From JADFOJ01 sp041580235 (GTDB lineage Bacteria > Planctomycetota > Phycisphaerae > Phycisphaerales > SM1A02), in assembly GCA_041580235.1 (NCBI GenBank), contig JBFGEG010000075.1:1-18270 (forward strand): 18,270 nt of DNA, read 5' to 3'. The position numbers and the translations under genes were made by a program. Below the pieces are notes generated by a model. It searched no databases and was not told where the DNA came from. It worked only from the letters and a program-made list of their open reading frames with translations. Positions 8,396 through 15,614 of this stretch are shown one piece after another; positions within the stretch are counted from its first letter, which is position 1, and the number at the start of each line of letters is the position of its first letter.

Positions 8396-8686
8396 ATGGC
8401 TCACGTCGTGGCTGCACAGCTCGCCATCGGACTCGCCGCCCTTCTCGCCGGGCCGGGGGACCTTGGACCGCAGCCGGCCCTCCCCGGCGACGTCAACGTC
8501 GACGGACTCGTCGACTACGACGACGTGGTCGAGCACCTCTGGCAATGGGGTCCCTGCGACTGGCCGCGGTGCCGGGCCGATCTGGACGATGACGGGTTCG
8601 TGGACCTGTGCGATCTGCTGTGGCTGCTGGCGGAGCTCGACCGAACGCCCCTGATCGTCGCGGTGCCGGGCGATCGCTCAGCCTGA
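8396..8686 (+). CDS. Small secreted protein made almost only of a dockerin-like EF-hand pair
   Basis: 96 residues. AGGGAGA (8381-8387) precedes the ATG by 8 bases, which supports this start. Residues 1-26 look like a signal peptide (hydrophobic stretch AAQLAIGLAALLAGPG). The rest has two calcium-loop motifs, GDVNVDGLVDYDDV (31-44) and ADLDDDGFVDLCDL (61-74), joined by LWQWGPC, plus a short tail. It lies 75 bases after the dockerin-bearing beta-helix gene on the same strand and could be co-transcribed with it. No catalytic or binding domain is attached. It may act as a free partner, competitor or linker for whatever binds the dockerin modules; this is inference. Its end overlaps the end of the convergent MFS gene by 9 bases. 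Confidence 0.8.
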   Translation: MAHVVAAQLAIGLAALLAGPGDLGPQPALPGDVNVDGLVDYDDVVEHLWQWGPCDWPRCRADLDDDGFVDLCDLLWLLAELDRTPLIVAVPGDRSA

Positions 8687-9865
8687 GACCGACGACACGC
8701 GTCGTCGCCGGCGCGCCGCCAGGTACGGCGTCACCGCGGGAAGGCCGGCCAGACCCACCAGCCCCCAGACGCATCCCACGATGGCGGCCCCGCCTCCGAG
8801 GGCGACACCGGCGAGGCCGGCCAGCGGACCGATCGCGTAACCGGCGCCGATGAGACCTTCGTGCGTGCCGCCGGCCTCCACCTGTGCCCGGCCCACGGCC
8901 ATCGCGTAATAGAGCGCCGCGTAGTAGATCACGCCCAGACCCAGGCCCAGGCATGCCAGGCCCGCCAGGACGGTCGCGATCGTGGGGCCCGTCACCACCA
9001 GCGCGAACCCTCCCGTCATCGACACCGCGCCCAGCAGCAGGGCCCCCCACCGCCCGTGCCAGAAGCCCAGACGCCACATCAGCAGGAACGCCATGACCCG
9101 CACCACGATCCAGGTGGCGGCCGACGGCGTCTCCCACCACACCTCGACGCCCAGGTCCTCGAATCGGTACGGCAGAATGGGGTTCATGGCCGCGTTGAGC
9201 ACGTAGCTCAGGGGCAGCAGCACCCGCGCCGACCGCAGCAGCAGGCGATACTCCGGCCCGACGTGGTCATCGGCGACGGCCGGGTCGTGGTGGCCCGGCC
9301 GCGGCGCGAACCGGGCGAGCAGGACGAGCCCCACCAGCCCGAGGGCGGCGAACCCGCCGATCGCCCATTGCCCGTGCCGCTCGAGGATCGGGGCCATGGC
9401 AAACAGCGGAATGGCCACCGCCGGCGCCCAGGTCAGGTTGAACCAGCCGATCGCCGAGCGCATCGAGGGCCCGTGCCGGCCGGCAGTGACATAGCTCTCG
9501 ACGACCGGCCAGATGATCGAGGTCACGTACGTTCCCAGCAGCGCCGCCAGCCACAACGCCCACTGGTCGCGCACCGCGATCGGGGCCAGGCACACCAGCG
9601 ACAGCACCGCAATACTGGAGCCCAGGACATTCCGCGGGCTCAACCGCCGCTCGAGCCGGCGGGTCAGCGCCCCGGCCGTGAACGCCCCGAGCGTGTAGAC
9701 CGCTCCCATGGCCGCCGACAGCAGCAGGTTGCGCACCTGGTCAAAGCCGTACGTGTGCTTGGCGATGAAGGGAATGCCGTGCCAGTAGACGCCGGTCCCC
9801 AGCGAGCACACGAAGGTGACGCCCAGCACGGCGGCGATCGGGGTTGTTCCCGGCGATCTGCTCAC
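8678..9865 (-). CDS. Major facilitator superfamily (MFS) transporter
   Basis: Integral membrane protein of 395 residues with about 12 hydrophobic helices in two halves and a charged central linker around RFAPRPGHHDPAVADD. The loop after helix 2 (GALTRRLERRLSPRNVLG) fits the basic cytoplasmic motif A region of the MFS. The substrate is unknown. The start is uncertain: GTG at 9865 begins a short N-terminus before helix 1 and is preferred; TTG at 9892 would add 9 residues. Neither has a strong ribosome site. It is divergent from the secreted-protein gene at 9907, so the short gap must hold both promoters. Its last codons overlap the small dockerin gene tail to tail. Confidence 0.85.
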   Translation of the reverse strand: MSRSPGTTPIAAVLGVTFVCSLGTGVYWHGIPFIAKHTYGFDQVRNLLLSAAMGAVYTLGAFTAGALTRRLERRLSPRNVLGSSIAVLSLVCLAPIAVRDQWALWLAALLGTYVTSIIWPVVESYVTAGRHGPSMRSAIGWFNLTWAPAVAIPLFAMAPILERHGQWAIGGFAALGLVGLVLLARFAPRPGHHDPAVADDHVGPEYRLLLRSARVLLPLSYVLNAAMNPILPYRFEDLGVEVWWETPSAATWIVVRVMAFLLMWRLGFWHGRWGALLLGAVSMTGGFALVVTGPTIATVLAGLACLGLGLGVIYYAALYYAMAVGRAQVEAGGTHEGLIGAGYAIGPLAGLAGVALGGGAAIVGCVWGLVGLAGLPAVTPYLAARRRRRVSSVSG

Positions 9866-9906
9866 GGCCGGGGAGCATATCCTGTCAGACAACCAGGAGT
9901 GAGCCC

Positions 9907-10833
9907 ATGAAGACCCGGATTCCCTTCGTGTTCATGATCGCATTGACGCAAGGCGTCGTCGCGCAGACGGATTTCAGCGCTCACTGGCACGACGGGCAGG
10001 CGGAGCTTGACGGCTACCGGTGGTCGGTCACCCGCTACGGCCAGAAACGCGAGGGCCAGGCGGTGGCGATCTTCGTGACCGAGCCCTTCAGCGAAGCCAA
10101 ACGCGTCAAGGCGGACGCGCCCGGCCGGAATCCCGCCGACACGTTCGACGCGCTCAAGCTCAACCTCGTGCGGGACTTCCAGACGGGGATCTACGACTAC
10201 AACACGATGACGTCGGTCTTTGTGCGCAGCGACGACTTCTCGCCCGTGAAGGTGTCGTTCACCAGCGCCGAGTGGTGCGGCCACGTCTACGAGGAGCTGA
10301 TCTTCGACCCGCGGTCCATCCGGGAGCAGATCTTCAGCTACTTCGAGGACGAGTCGTCGTCGCGGACGCTCGACGCCCCGCCGCGCGGCGTGGCGGAAGA
10401 CAACCTGTTGATTCTGCTCCGCGGGCTCCGCGGACCGTACCTGGCCGCCGGCGAGCGCATCTCGGTCCCCTTCCTTCCCGGCGCGTTTCATCGGCGGCTC
10501 GTCCACCGTTCCCTCGCCTGGACCACGGCGGACATCGAACGGCTCAAGGAGATGCAGACGATCACCGTGCCTGCCGGCGAGTTTCGGACCATCGTCTACG
10601 TCGTGCGTGTGGACGGCGGCCGCGAGGGCCGGTTCCACGTGGAGAGCGAACACCCCCACCGGATCGTCCGGTGGCAGTGGGAGTCCACGGCCGGGGGGCC
10701 CCGGGCCCGGGAGGCCGCTGAGTCGGCCGAGCTCACGGGCACCGCCCGCGTCAAGTACTGGAACCTCAACGGCCTCGGCGACGAGCGTCACCTCGACCAG
10801 CTCGGCCTGGACACGGGCACGCGGCGGGAGTGA
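9907..10833 (+). CDS. Secreted protein of unknown function
   Basis: 308 residues with a clear signal peptide (MKTRIPFVFMIALTQGVVAQ, cleavage expected after residue 20). AGGAG (9895-9899) lies 7 bases before the ATG. The mature part opens with HWHDGQAELDGYRWSVTRYG. It has no transmembrane helix and no catalytic motif that I recognise. The C-terminal half (ERISVPFLPGAF ... TITVPAGEFRTIVYVVRVDG ... PHRIVRWQWES) has the beta-rich look of DUF3108-like periplasmic proteins, in which a conversion-factor style 'P-A-G-x-F-x-T' strand is common. That match is tentative. The divergent position next to the MFS gene gives little functional hint. Confidence 0.85.
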   Translation: MKTRIPFVFMIALTQGVVAQTDFSAHWHDGQAELDGYRWSVTRYGQKREGQAVAIFVTEPFSEAKRVKADAPGRNPADTFDALKLNLVRDFQTGIYDYNTMTSVFVRSDDFSPVKVSFTSAEWCGHVYEELIFDPRSIREQIFSYFEDESSSRTLDAPPRGVAEDNLLILLRGLRGPYLAAGERISVPFLPGAFHRRLVHRSLAWTTADIERLKEMQTITVPAGEFRTIVYVVRVDGGREGRFHVESEHPHRIVRWQWESTAGGPRAREAAESAELTGTARVKYWNLNGLGDERHLDQLGLDTGTRRE

Positions 10834-10841
10834 CGGTCCGC

Positions 10842-11501
10842 TCAGGCCTCGGTCAGGCCCTCACGCAGCGCAAAGCGGGTCAGCTCGCCCCGCTCGTGGA
10901 TGCCGAGCTTTTTCATGATGGCTGACCGGTGGTTGTCCACGGTCTTGGGGCTGCGGTGAATCGCGGTGGCGATGTCCGTCCGCGACATGCCCTTGCCGAT
11001 CATCCGCAGGATGTGAAGCTCCCGCGGGGTGAGCCGATCCAGCGGCGACGGGGGCTGATCGGCGCCCTGGCCGGGCTTCGGCCGCGGTGTGCAGCGATCC
11101 CTGACCGTCGGCCCCATCGCGAACTCGTTGCCGATCACCTTGCGGATCGCCTCGACCACGGTCTCCGGCGGGTCGCTCTTGGAGACGTAGCCCCAGGCGC
11201 CCGCCTTCGTGGCCGCGTCGAGATAGTGGTCTCGCACGTAGGCGCTGAACATGACCGTCCGGACCTCCGGATGGCGGCGGCGCAGGTCTGCCATGGCCGC
11301 GAACGGGTCCGGCCCCGGCATCTCGATGTCGAGCAGGACGACATCCGCCCGGCTGCGTCGGACCTGCTGCACGAGGTGCTCGGCCGAGTCGATCCAGCCG
11401 ACGAGCTCCATGTCCGGCTCGAGACCGAGCCGTCGCTTGAGCCCCTCGGCGAGGAACTCGTGATCGTCGACACACAGAATCCGCACGGATCCGCGGCTCA
11501 T
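10842..11501 (-). CDS. Response regulator, NarL/LuxR family
   Basis: 219 residues. The N-terminal receiver domain (1-~122) has the acidic pair Asp12-Asp13, phospho-acceptor Asp58 in VVLLDIEMPG, Ser86 and the conserved Lys108 in YVSKSD. The C-terminal LuxR-type helix-turn-helix (about 157-216) reads LTPRELHILRMIGKGMS then TDIATAIHRSPKTVDNHRS. It should bind DNA when phosphorylated by the kinase encoded just upstream. The frame is open to 11603, but the ATG at 11501 overlaps the kinase stop as ATGA, has GGAGG 7 bases upstream and starts right before the first receiver strand. Translation is thus probably coupled to the kinase. The 3' end lies 8 bases from that of the convergent secreted-protein gene. 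Targets are unknown. Confidence 0.94.
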   Translation of the reverse strand: MSRGSVRILCVDDHEFLAEGLKRRLGLEPDMELVGWIDSAEHLVQQVRRSRADVVLLDIEMPGPDPFAAMADLRRRHPEVRTVMFSAYVRDHYLDAATKAGAWGYVSKSDPPETVVEAIRKVIGNEFAMGPTVRDRCTPRPKPGQGADQPPSPLDRLTPRELHILRMIGKGMSRTDIATAIHRSPKTVDNHRSAIMKKLGIHERGELTRFALREGLTEA

Positions 11502-13387
11502 CGCGGGTCCTCCGTCGGGGTCGAATCGAGCGAATGAATCGCCTCCTGGATGCCGTGCATCGATCCACCGTCGGCCACGACGCTGGCGCCCACGCCGACC
11601 CACTCGTCGGACGCCTCGCCGAGGACGACCACGTTGCGCCTCCTCGAGCGGCTCAGGTACTGCCGGGCCGCCCGCGGCTCCACGCTCGACTCATCGACGA
11701 CCCAGAGGTCGCTGCCGTCCGGGTCGCCGCCGTCGGCGGTGATGACCTCAAACCCTTCGAGCTCCAGCACCGCGGACACGACCCCGGCCGTTCTGCGGTT
11801 CCGAACCGAGACTACGGCCCGCCTCGGCGCCGGTCTGGCCCCCACGACCAAGCCGCCGGCGGCGGGCAGGCACATTGACACGGTCGTGCCGCGGTCCGGC
11901 GCCGATTCGATCTCCAGCGTGCCGCCGGACGACCTGACGACGCCGTTGACGAGGGCAAGACCGAGGCCGGTGGACAGGCCTCTCTTTTTCGTCGTGAAGA
12001 AGGGATCGAGGACGCGTCGGCGGACCTCCTCCGGCATGCCGGGCCCGTCGTCGCTCACGCTGAGACGCACGCCGCGTCGGTCCGGGAGCGGGGTCGCCCG
12101 TACGGTCACCGTTCCCTGCCCGCCGGTCGCCTCGCGGGCATTGACCACGAGGTTGAACACGGCCTGGGTGAGCCGGTGCGGCGCAAGGGCCAGCGGCGGC
12201 AGGTTGTCGGGGATGGCCCACTGCAGGGACCCTTGCGGGGGAATCGTCGAGTGAACGAGAGGCTGAATCTCCCGGGACCACGACGAGAGCGAGGTCACGG
12301 TACCGGAAGCCTGATCGTCATCGGGGTCGAGCGCCAGGTGGCGGAGCCCGTCGCTGAGGGACTGAAGGTAGTCCACGCTCTTTCGCAGCGCCGCGACCTC
12401 GTCGCGGGCGTTGACCGGGAGCGCCTCGGCGTCGAGGGCGTCGAGCTGGCAGCGGACGGGAAAGAGGACGTTGCTCATGTCGTGGCCGAGTCCCGCGGCG
12501 AGGGTTCCCATCGACGCGAGACGCTCGGCCAGACGCAGCTTCGCATGCGAGGCCTCCAGTTCCGCCGTGCGGGCCTCCACGAGCTCCTCGAGGTGGTCAC
12601 GGTGACGCGCCAGCTCCACCTGGCTGCGGCTCAGCGCCGCCAGATGCTCCTCGGTCTCCCGCGTCGTCTGCTTCACGCGCCGGGTGAGCCAGAGACCGTA
12701 GACGGTGACCCCCGCCACCATCAGGACGATGAACGCGGCAATGACGAGCTCGAAGTTCCGAAGCGACGCGGCACGGGCCGTCTGGGCGGCGAAGTGAGAC
12801 TCCTGAATCCTCCGGACCTGGCGTCCGAGATCCGCGAGCGCGGCGCCGACCCGCGCGAAGTCCCGATCCATCTCCGCCATCCGCTGCCCGGCCAGCTCCG
12901 GCTCGTTGCGCCGGAAGTACGAGAAGATGAGGCTGGCCTCCCCGGTCATCTCCCCCACGGCCGCGTCGATGGCCCCGAAGGTCGCCAGCAGCTCGGCCGC
13001 TCGTGCCGCATCGGAGTTGCGGACGAGATCCTCTCGAACGGCCTCCGCCCGGCTCGTGAAGGTCGCCAACGCGCTTCGCAGTCGCGCCGATTCGCGGCCG
13101 ACGTTGCGCGTCTGGAACACGTCGTTGCCCGGCGCGTTCACGTCCGCCGCCATCTGGCTCAGGTCCGAGAGGTCGTTGAGCCGGTCGGCCCACTCCTGGT
13201 TGATCTCGACCGACGTGACGTAGATGCTGGAGATCCGGTTGATCAGGAAGAGGCCGAGGCAGACGGCGAGCAGATCGAAGCCGGCCAGCAGGAAGTACAC
13301 GAGGTGCAGCTTCGGCCGGGGCCGGGCGCGGTCGCCGACACGATGAACGGGCTGATGAGGAGGCTCCAACGTCATGGATTTCGCCAT
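11498..13387 (-). CDS. Membrane sensor histidine kinase with degenerate C-terminal receiver
   Basis: 629 residues. Order of parts: helix 1 (~28-50), a helical extracytoplasmic sensor region (~51-208) of four-helix-bundle type, helix 2 (~212-234) and a coiled-coil linker (~240-290). The dimerisation/phospho-acceptor segment follows with GLGHDMSNVLFP (His302). The ATPase domain has N box NLVVNAREA (Asn416), G1 DDGPGMP (446-452), DPFFTTK and G2 STGLGLALV. A final ~105 residues look like a receiver fold: the Asp in LWVVDESS (565) sits at the phospho-acceptor place, but the first-strand acidic pair and the conserved Lys are missing. This tail may regulate rather than accept phosphate. The start is ATG 13387 or 13375, with no clear ribosome site. 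It overlaps the response regulator gene by 4 bases and is divergent from the sigma factor gene. Confidence 0.93.
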   Translation of the reverse strand: MAKSMTLEPPHQPVHRVGDRARPRPKLHLVYFLLAGFDLLAVCLGLFLINRISSIYVTSVEINQEWADRLNDLSDLSQMAADVNAPGNDVFQTRNVGRESARLRSALATFTSRAEAVREDLVRNSDAARAAELLATFGAIDAAVGEMTGEASLIFSYFRRNEPELAGQRMAEMDRDFARVGAALADLGRQVRRIQESHFAAQTARAASLRNFELVIAAFIVLMVAGVTVYGLWLTRRVKQTTRETEEHLAALSRSQVELARHRDHLEELVEARTAELEASHAKLRLAERLASMGTLAAGLGHDMSNVLFPVRCQLDALDAEALPVNARDEVAALRKSVDYLQSLSDGLRHLALDPDDDQASGTVTSLSSWSREIQPLVHSTIPPQGSLQWAIPDNLPPLALAPHRLTQAVFNLVVNAREATGGQGTVTVRATPLPDRRGVRLSVSDDGPGMPEEVRRRVLDPFFTTKKRGLSTGLGLALVNGVVRSSGGTLEIESAPDRGTTVSMCLPAAGGLVVGARPAPRRAVVSVRNRRTAGVVSAVLELEGFEVITADGGDPDGSDLWVVDESSVEPRAARQYLSRSRRRNVVVLGEASDEWVGVGASVVADGGSMHGIQEAIHSLDSTPTEDPR

Positions 13388-13510
13388 GGGACGAACTCAG
13401 CCGGATGACGACGTCGGTGGCGCGCTCGACGAGCGCAGCAGCTCCGGCCGCAGGGCGTCAACTCACAGGGGCGGCCGGACACTCCATGATACGGGCCCAC
13501 TTACCAATCT

Positions 13511-13525
13511 GAGGCGGTTTCCCCA
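13511..13525 (+). promoter_or_regulatory. Shared 15-base upstream element, copy 1 (before the sigma factor gene)
   Basis: GAGGCGGTTTCCCCA ends 63 bases before the sigma factor ATG. A copy with one mismatch lies 65 bases before the next gene. The last bases also form a small dyad TTTCC-CCATT-GGAAA (13518-13532). A candidate control site, possibly read by the sigma factor itself. I could not place a standard -10 at normal spacing, so the exact role is open. Confidence 0.4.
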
Positions 13526-13588
13526 TTGGAAATACATCCGGCGCTCCGTCTAATCGACTGTGTCGCCCGTCAGGCCGGAGCCGCCGCG

Positions 13589-14182
13589 ATGACCAGGGCT
13601 TGTGTCGCCGATCACCGCTCGACTCGCTCGGTGGGGCACGCGGCTTATGCCGACGAAAAGCTGATCCGCTCGTGTCTGGACGGCGATCAAGCTGCCTGGG
13701 ACGAGCTGATCGACCGGTACGGCCGGCTTGTCTACTCGGTGCCGCGACGATACGGCCTTTCGGATGAGGACTCGCAGGACGCCTTCCAGGAGGTTTTTGC
13801 CACCGCCCACCGCAAGCTCCACACGATCCGCGACTCCTCCCGGCTTTCCTCATGGCTGGTGAGCGTCGCCCACCGCGAGAGCTGCCGCAGCGGCAAGCGC
13901 TCCGGTCGATACGTCCTGTGCCCAGACGGTGCCATGGAGGCCGCCGATGACGCGCCGCCCTCGGACCGGGCCGCCGTCTGGGAGCGCCAGCATCGGGTCC
14001 GCCAGGCGTTGCGTGAGCTGGGCGGTCGGTGCGAGCAGCTCATGATCGCGCTCTTCTCGTCGCCGGGTCGCCCCAATTACCGGCAGATCGCGCGACAGCT
14101 CGGCATGAAGGCCGGAAGCATCGGCCCGACCCGAACACGCTGCTTCAGGGCGCTGGAGCGGCTCCTGGCCGATCTGGACTAG
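13589..14182 (+). CDS. ECF-type (sigma-70 family) RNA polymerase sigma factor
   Basis: 197 residues. Region 2 spans about 22-98 (LIRSCLDGDQAAWDELIDRY, then DEDSQDAFQEVFATAHRKL and SSWLVSVAHRES). Region 4 spans about 137-195 (RVRQALRELGGRCEQLMIAL, then YRQIARQLGMKAGSIGPTR and ALERLL), a helix-turn-helix for the -35 element. It lacks regions 1 and 3, as in ECF factors, and resembles the planctomycete type whose region 4 carries 'GSIGPTRxRC'. The frame is open from a TTG at 13526; the ATG at 13589 has GGAG 8 bases upstream and is preferred. No anti-sigma gene is adjacent. The divergent neighbour is the histidine kinase, and the next gene on the same strand is a small secreted protein sharing an upstream element. 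Confidence 0.9.
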   Translation: MTRACVADHRSTRSVGHAAYADEKLIRSCLDGDQAAWDELIDRYGRLVYSVPRRYGLSDEDSQDAFQEVFATAHRKLHTIRDSSRLSSWLVSVAHRESCRSGKRSGRYVLCPDGAMEAADDAPPSDRAAVWERQHRVRQALRELGGRCEQLMIALFSSPGRPNYRQIARQLGMKAGSIGPTRTRCFRALERLLADLD

Positions 14183-14207
14183 CTTGCGCTGACACGAACG
14201 CCGCAAT

Positions 14208-14222
14208 GAGGCCGTTTCCCCA
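14208..14222 (+). promoter_or_regulatory. Shared 15-base upstream element, copy 2
   Basis: GAGGCCGTTTCCCCA matches copy 1 (13511-13525) at 14 of 15 bases and ends 65 bases before the ATG at 14288, against 63 bases for copy 1. The matched distance suggests a functional element that links the sigma factor gene with the small secreted-protein gene. Confidence 0.4.
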
Positions 14223-14287
14223 GACCGAGCGCGCCGCCCACGTGCCTCTTGTCTTCTAGGCACGCCCATTTAGAAAGGAAGAGCATC

Positions 14288-14803
14288 ATGAGGCACGCAA
14301 CGATGAAAAGCCTGGTCGTTCTGTCATTGCTGGGGGCAGGTCTTGGCGGGGCTCGTCCCTGCCTGGCCGACCCCGGCCCCCGCGCCTTGCTCGAGCAGGC
14401 GCGGATCGCACTCCGCGAGGCCAACACCAAGCTGACGTCGACGGAGCAGGGCTTGGTCACGGAATTCGCCGCCGTCGAGCGGCTCGACGCCGCGTTCAGA
14501 GCGGGCGAGGATCCACTCCGGATCGCCCAAGAGCTGCGTCTGGTCGGGCGACGGGTCGATCTGCTCGACCGTGAGGTGCAGGCCCTCGTGCAGGATCTTG
14601 GTCCGATTCGCGAGACGCTGGAGAAGGTCATGGAGGAGGCTCGCCGGCGGGGGGACCGCATGCTGATGCGGGCCGTCGAACGCGAGCTCGCATACCTCGA
14701 GGGCCTGGAGCAACGTGTTGTCACCTGCAAGCAGGACATCAAGACGCTACGTGAGGCCATCGATGAGCTGATGGAGGAGGTACGCGGCGCGCTGATCAGA
14801 TGA
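14288..14803 (+). CDS. Small secreted helical protein of unknown function
   Basis: 171 residues. AAAGGAAGAG (14275-14284) precedes the ATG at 14288; another ATG at 14303 would also give a working signal peptide. Residues 1-27 form a signal peptide (KSLVVLSLLGAGLGGARPCLA). The mature part is almost wholly alpha-helical and rich in charged residues, with heptad-like spacing (LREANTKLTSTEQGLV, LVGRRVDLLDREVQALVQDL, LREAIDELMEEVRGAL). This suggests a coiled-coil or helical bundle in the periplasm. There is no recognisable family. It follows the sigma factor gene by 105 bases and has the same upstream element, so it may belong to the same regulon. Confidence 0.8.
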   Translation: MRHATMKSLVVLSLLGAGLGGARPCLADPGPRALLEQARIALREANTKLTSTEQGLVTEFAAVERLDAAFRAGEDPLRIAQELRLVGRRVDLLDREVQALVQDLGPIRETLEKVMEEARRRGDRMLMRAVERELAYLEGLEQRVVTCKQDIKTLREAIDELMEEVRGALIR

Positions 14804-14848
14804 CCGGCACGAATCGGTCCTCGGTCACTCAGGTACCGGGCCGTGGCG

Positions 14849-14870
14849 CGAGCCGTCACGGCTCGGTTTT
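14849..14870 (+). terminator. Candidate intrinsic terminator after the gene at 14288
   Basis: CGAGCC-GTCAC-GGCTCG forms a 6-base-pair stem (7 if G-C closes the loop), directly followed by GTTTTC. It lies 46 bases after the stop at 14803. The T run is short, so it is probably a modest terminator. Confidence 0.5.
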
Positions 14871-14947
14871 CGCAGAGCCGTTTGAATTCGCGTCATTCGT
14901 GGTATTCCCGACCCCCCTTGCCGGCTCTAGCTGACGGGAGATTGCCC

Positions 14948-15235
14948 ATGTTGCCGCCGCCCGAAGTCCGCTCCATTGGCGATCAACTGCTTGCGGCAGT
15001 GCAGACGGCCCTCCGCGGGTTCCGGCATCGAATGCACCAGGCGGGCGGTGATGTGCGGCCCGCGGACCGTCCCGCCTGCGCGATCGTGCGGGCAGCCGGT
15101 GACGCTGCCCCGCCGGGACCCGGCCCCAACAGCACCGGTGGCGCAACGGTGGGCACGCCAGCCGGGTATCAGGCCCTGGTCCGGGCGCGCACGGCGCTCA
15201 TGACGCCGGCGTCGGGCCCGGACGACCCTCGCTGA
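14948..15235 (+). CDS. Possible small hypothetical protein
   Basis: 95 residues starting MLPPPEVRSIGDQLLAAVQT, with no signal peptide or known motif. GGGAG (14936-14940) lies 7 bases before the ATG, a well-placed ribosome site, and third codon positions are mostly G or C. Against it: the protein is Pro/Ala/Gly-rich in its second half, and in high-GC DNA open frames of this size occur by chance. If it is not real, 14804-15353 (about 550 bases) holds only the candidate terminator, a hairpin at 15271-15299 and the tRNA promoter. Confidence 0.45.
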   Translation: MLPPPEVRSIGDQLLAAVQTALRGFRHRMHQAGGDVRPADRPACAIVRAAGDAAPPGPGPNSTGGATVGTPAGYQALVRARTALMTPASGPDDPR

Positions 15236-15270
15236 CACCGCCGGCACGGCGTCTCCATCAACACCGCGGT

Positions 15271-15299
15271 GCTCGGCGCCTGGGGGCGTTGCGCCGAGC
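15271..15299 (+). other. Perfect 9-base-pair inverted repeat
   Basis: GCTCGGCGC and GCGCCGAGC flank an 11-base loop (15280-15290). No T run follows, so it is not a standard intrinsic terminator. It lies between the possible small gene ending at 15235 and the tRNA promoter, and could stabilise a 3' end. Confidence 0.45.
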
Positions 15300-15314
15300 G
15301 GCCCGCGCCGAGGG

Positions 15315-15342
15315 TGGACGAACCCTGCCCGGCCGGTACGAT
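15315..15342 (+). promoter_or_regulatory. Candidate promoter of tRNA-Arg
   Basis: TGGACG (15315-15320), a 16-base spacer and TACGAT (15337-15342) resemble a sigma-70 promoter. The -10 ends 11 bases before the mature tRNA, which would leave a very short leader. Assigned by eye only. Confidence 0.4.
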
Positions 15343-15353
15343 ACGGCCTTGCG

Positions 15354-15427
15354 GTCCGCGTAGCTCAGTTGGATAGAGCGTCTGCCTCCGGAGCAGAAGG
15401 TCGGGGGTTCGAGTCCTCCCGCGGACG
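15354..15427 (+). tRNA. tRNA-Arg (anticodon CCG)
   Basis: The cloverleaf is complete. The acceptor arm GTCCGCG pairs with CGCGGAC over 7 base pairs. The D arm holds TAGCTCAGTTGGATAGAGC. The anticodon arm TCTGC-CTCCGGA-GCAGA gives anticodon CCG, which reads CGG. The T arm GGGGG-TTCGAGT-CCTCC has one G-U pair. The discriminator is G at 15427 and CCA is not encoded. It reads an arginine codon that is frequent in this high-GC DNA. Confidence 0.96.
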
Positions 15428-15435
15428 TTTACCGA

Positions 15436-15463
15436 GACCCCGGCGCTGCCGGGGTCTTTTTTT
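15436..15463 (+). terminator. Strong intrinsic terminator after tRNA-Arg
   Basis: GACCCCGGC-GCT-GCCGGGGTC is a perfect 9-base-pair stem with a 3-base loop, followed by seven T. It starts 8 bases after the tRNA. The same stem core, GACCCCGG/CCGGGGTC, recurs in the terminator at 16966-16994. Confidence 0.9.
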
Positions 15464-15614
15464 CGCAGACGTCGTGGAGCAGGGATTTCGCCTCATTTCG
15501 CGTCGCGATGATCATCGACGGGTATTCCGCCGTCGCCGCTTTCCTCTGCTTGGTGTGACCGAGGCCGATGTCGGCCGGTCCTCCACCTACACGTCGAACC
15601 GGGAGAGCATCGTG

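Noticed and set aside
8861..9910. Forward open frame of 349 codons opposite the MFS gene
   Set aside because: Its Gln/Arg/Pro/His-rich composition is that of an antisense shadow; the reverse frame has clear membrane helices.
12176..13408. Forward open frame of 410 codons opposite the histidine kinase
   Set aside because: It is Arg/Glu-rich without motifs, and the kinase motifs on the other strand are unmistakable.
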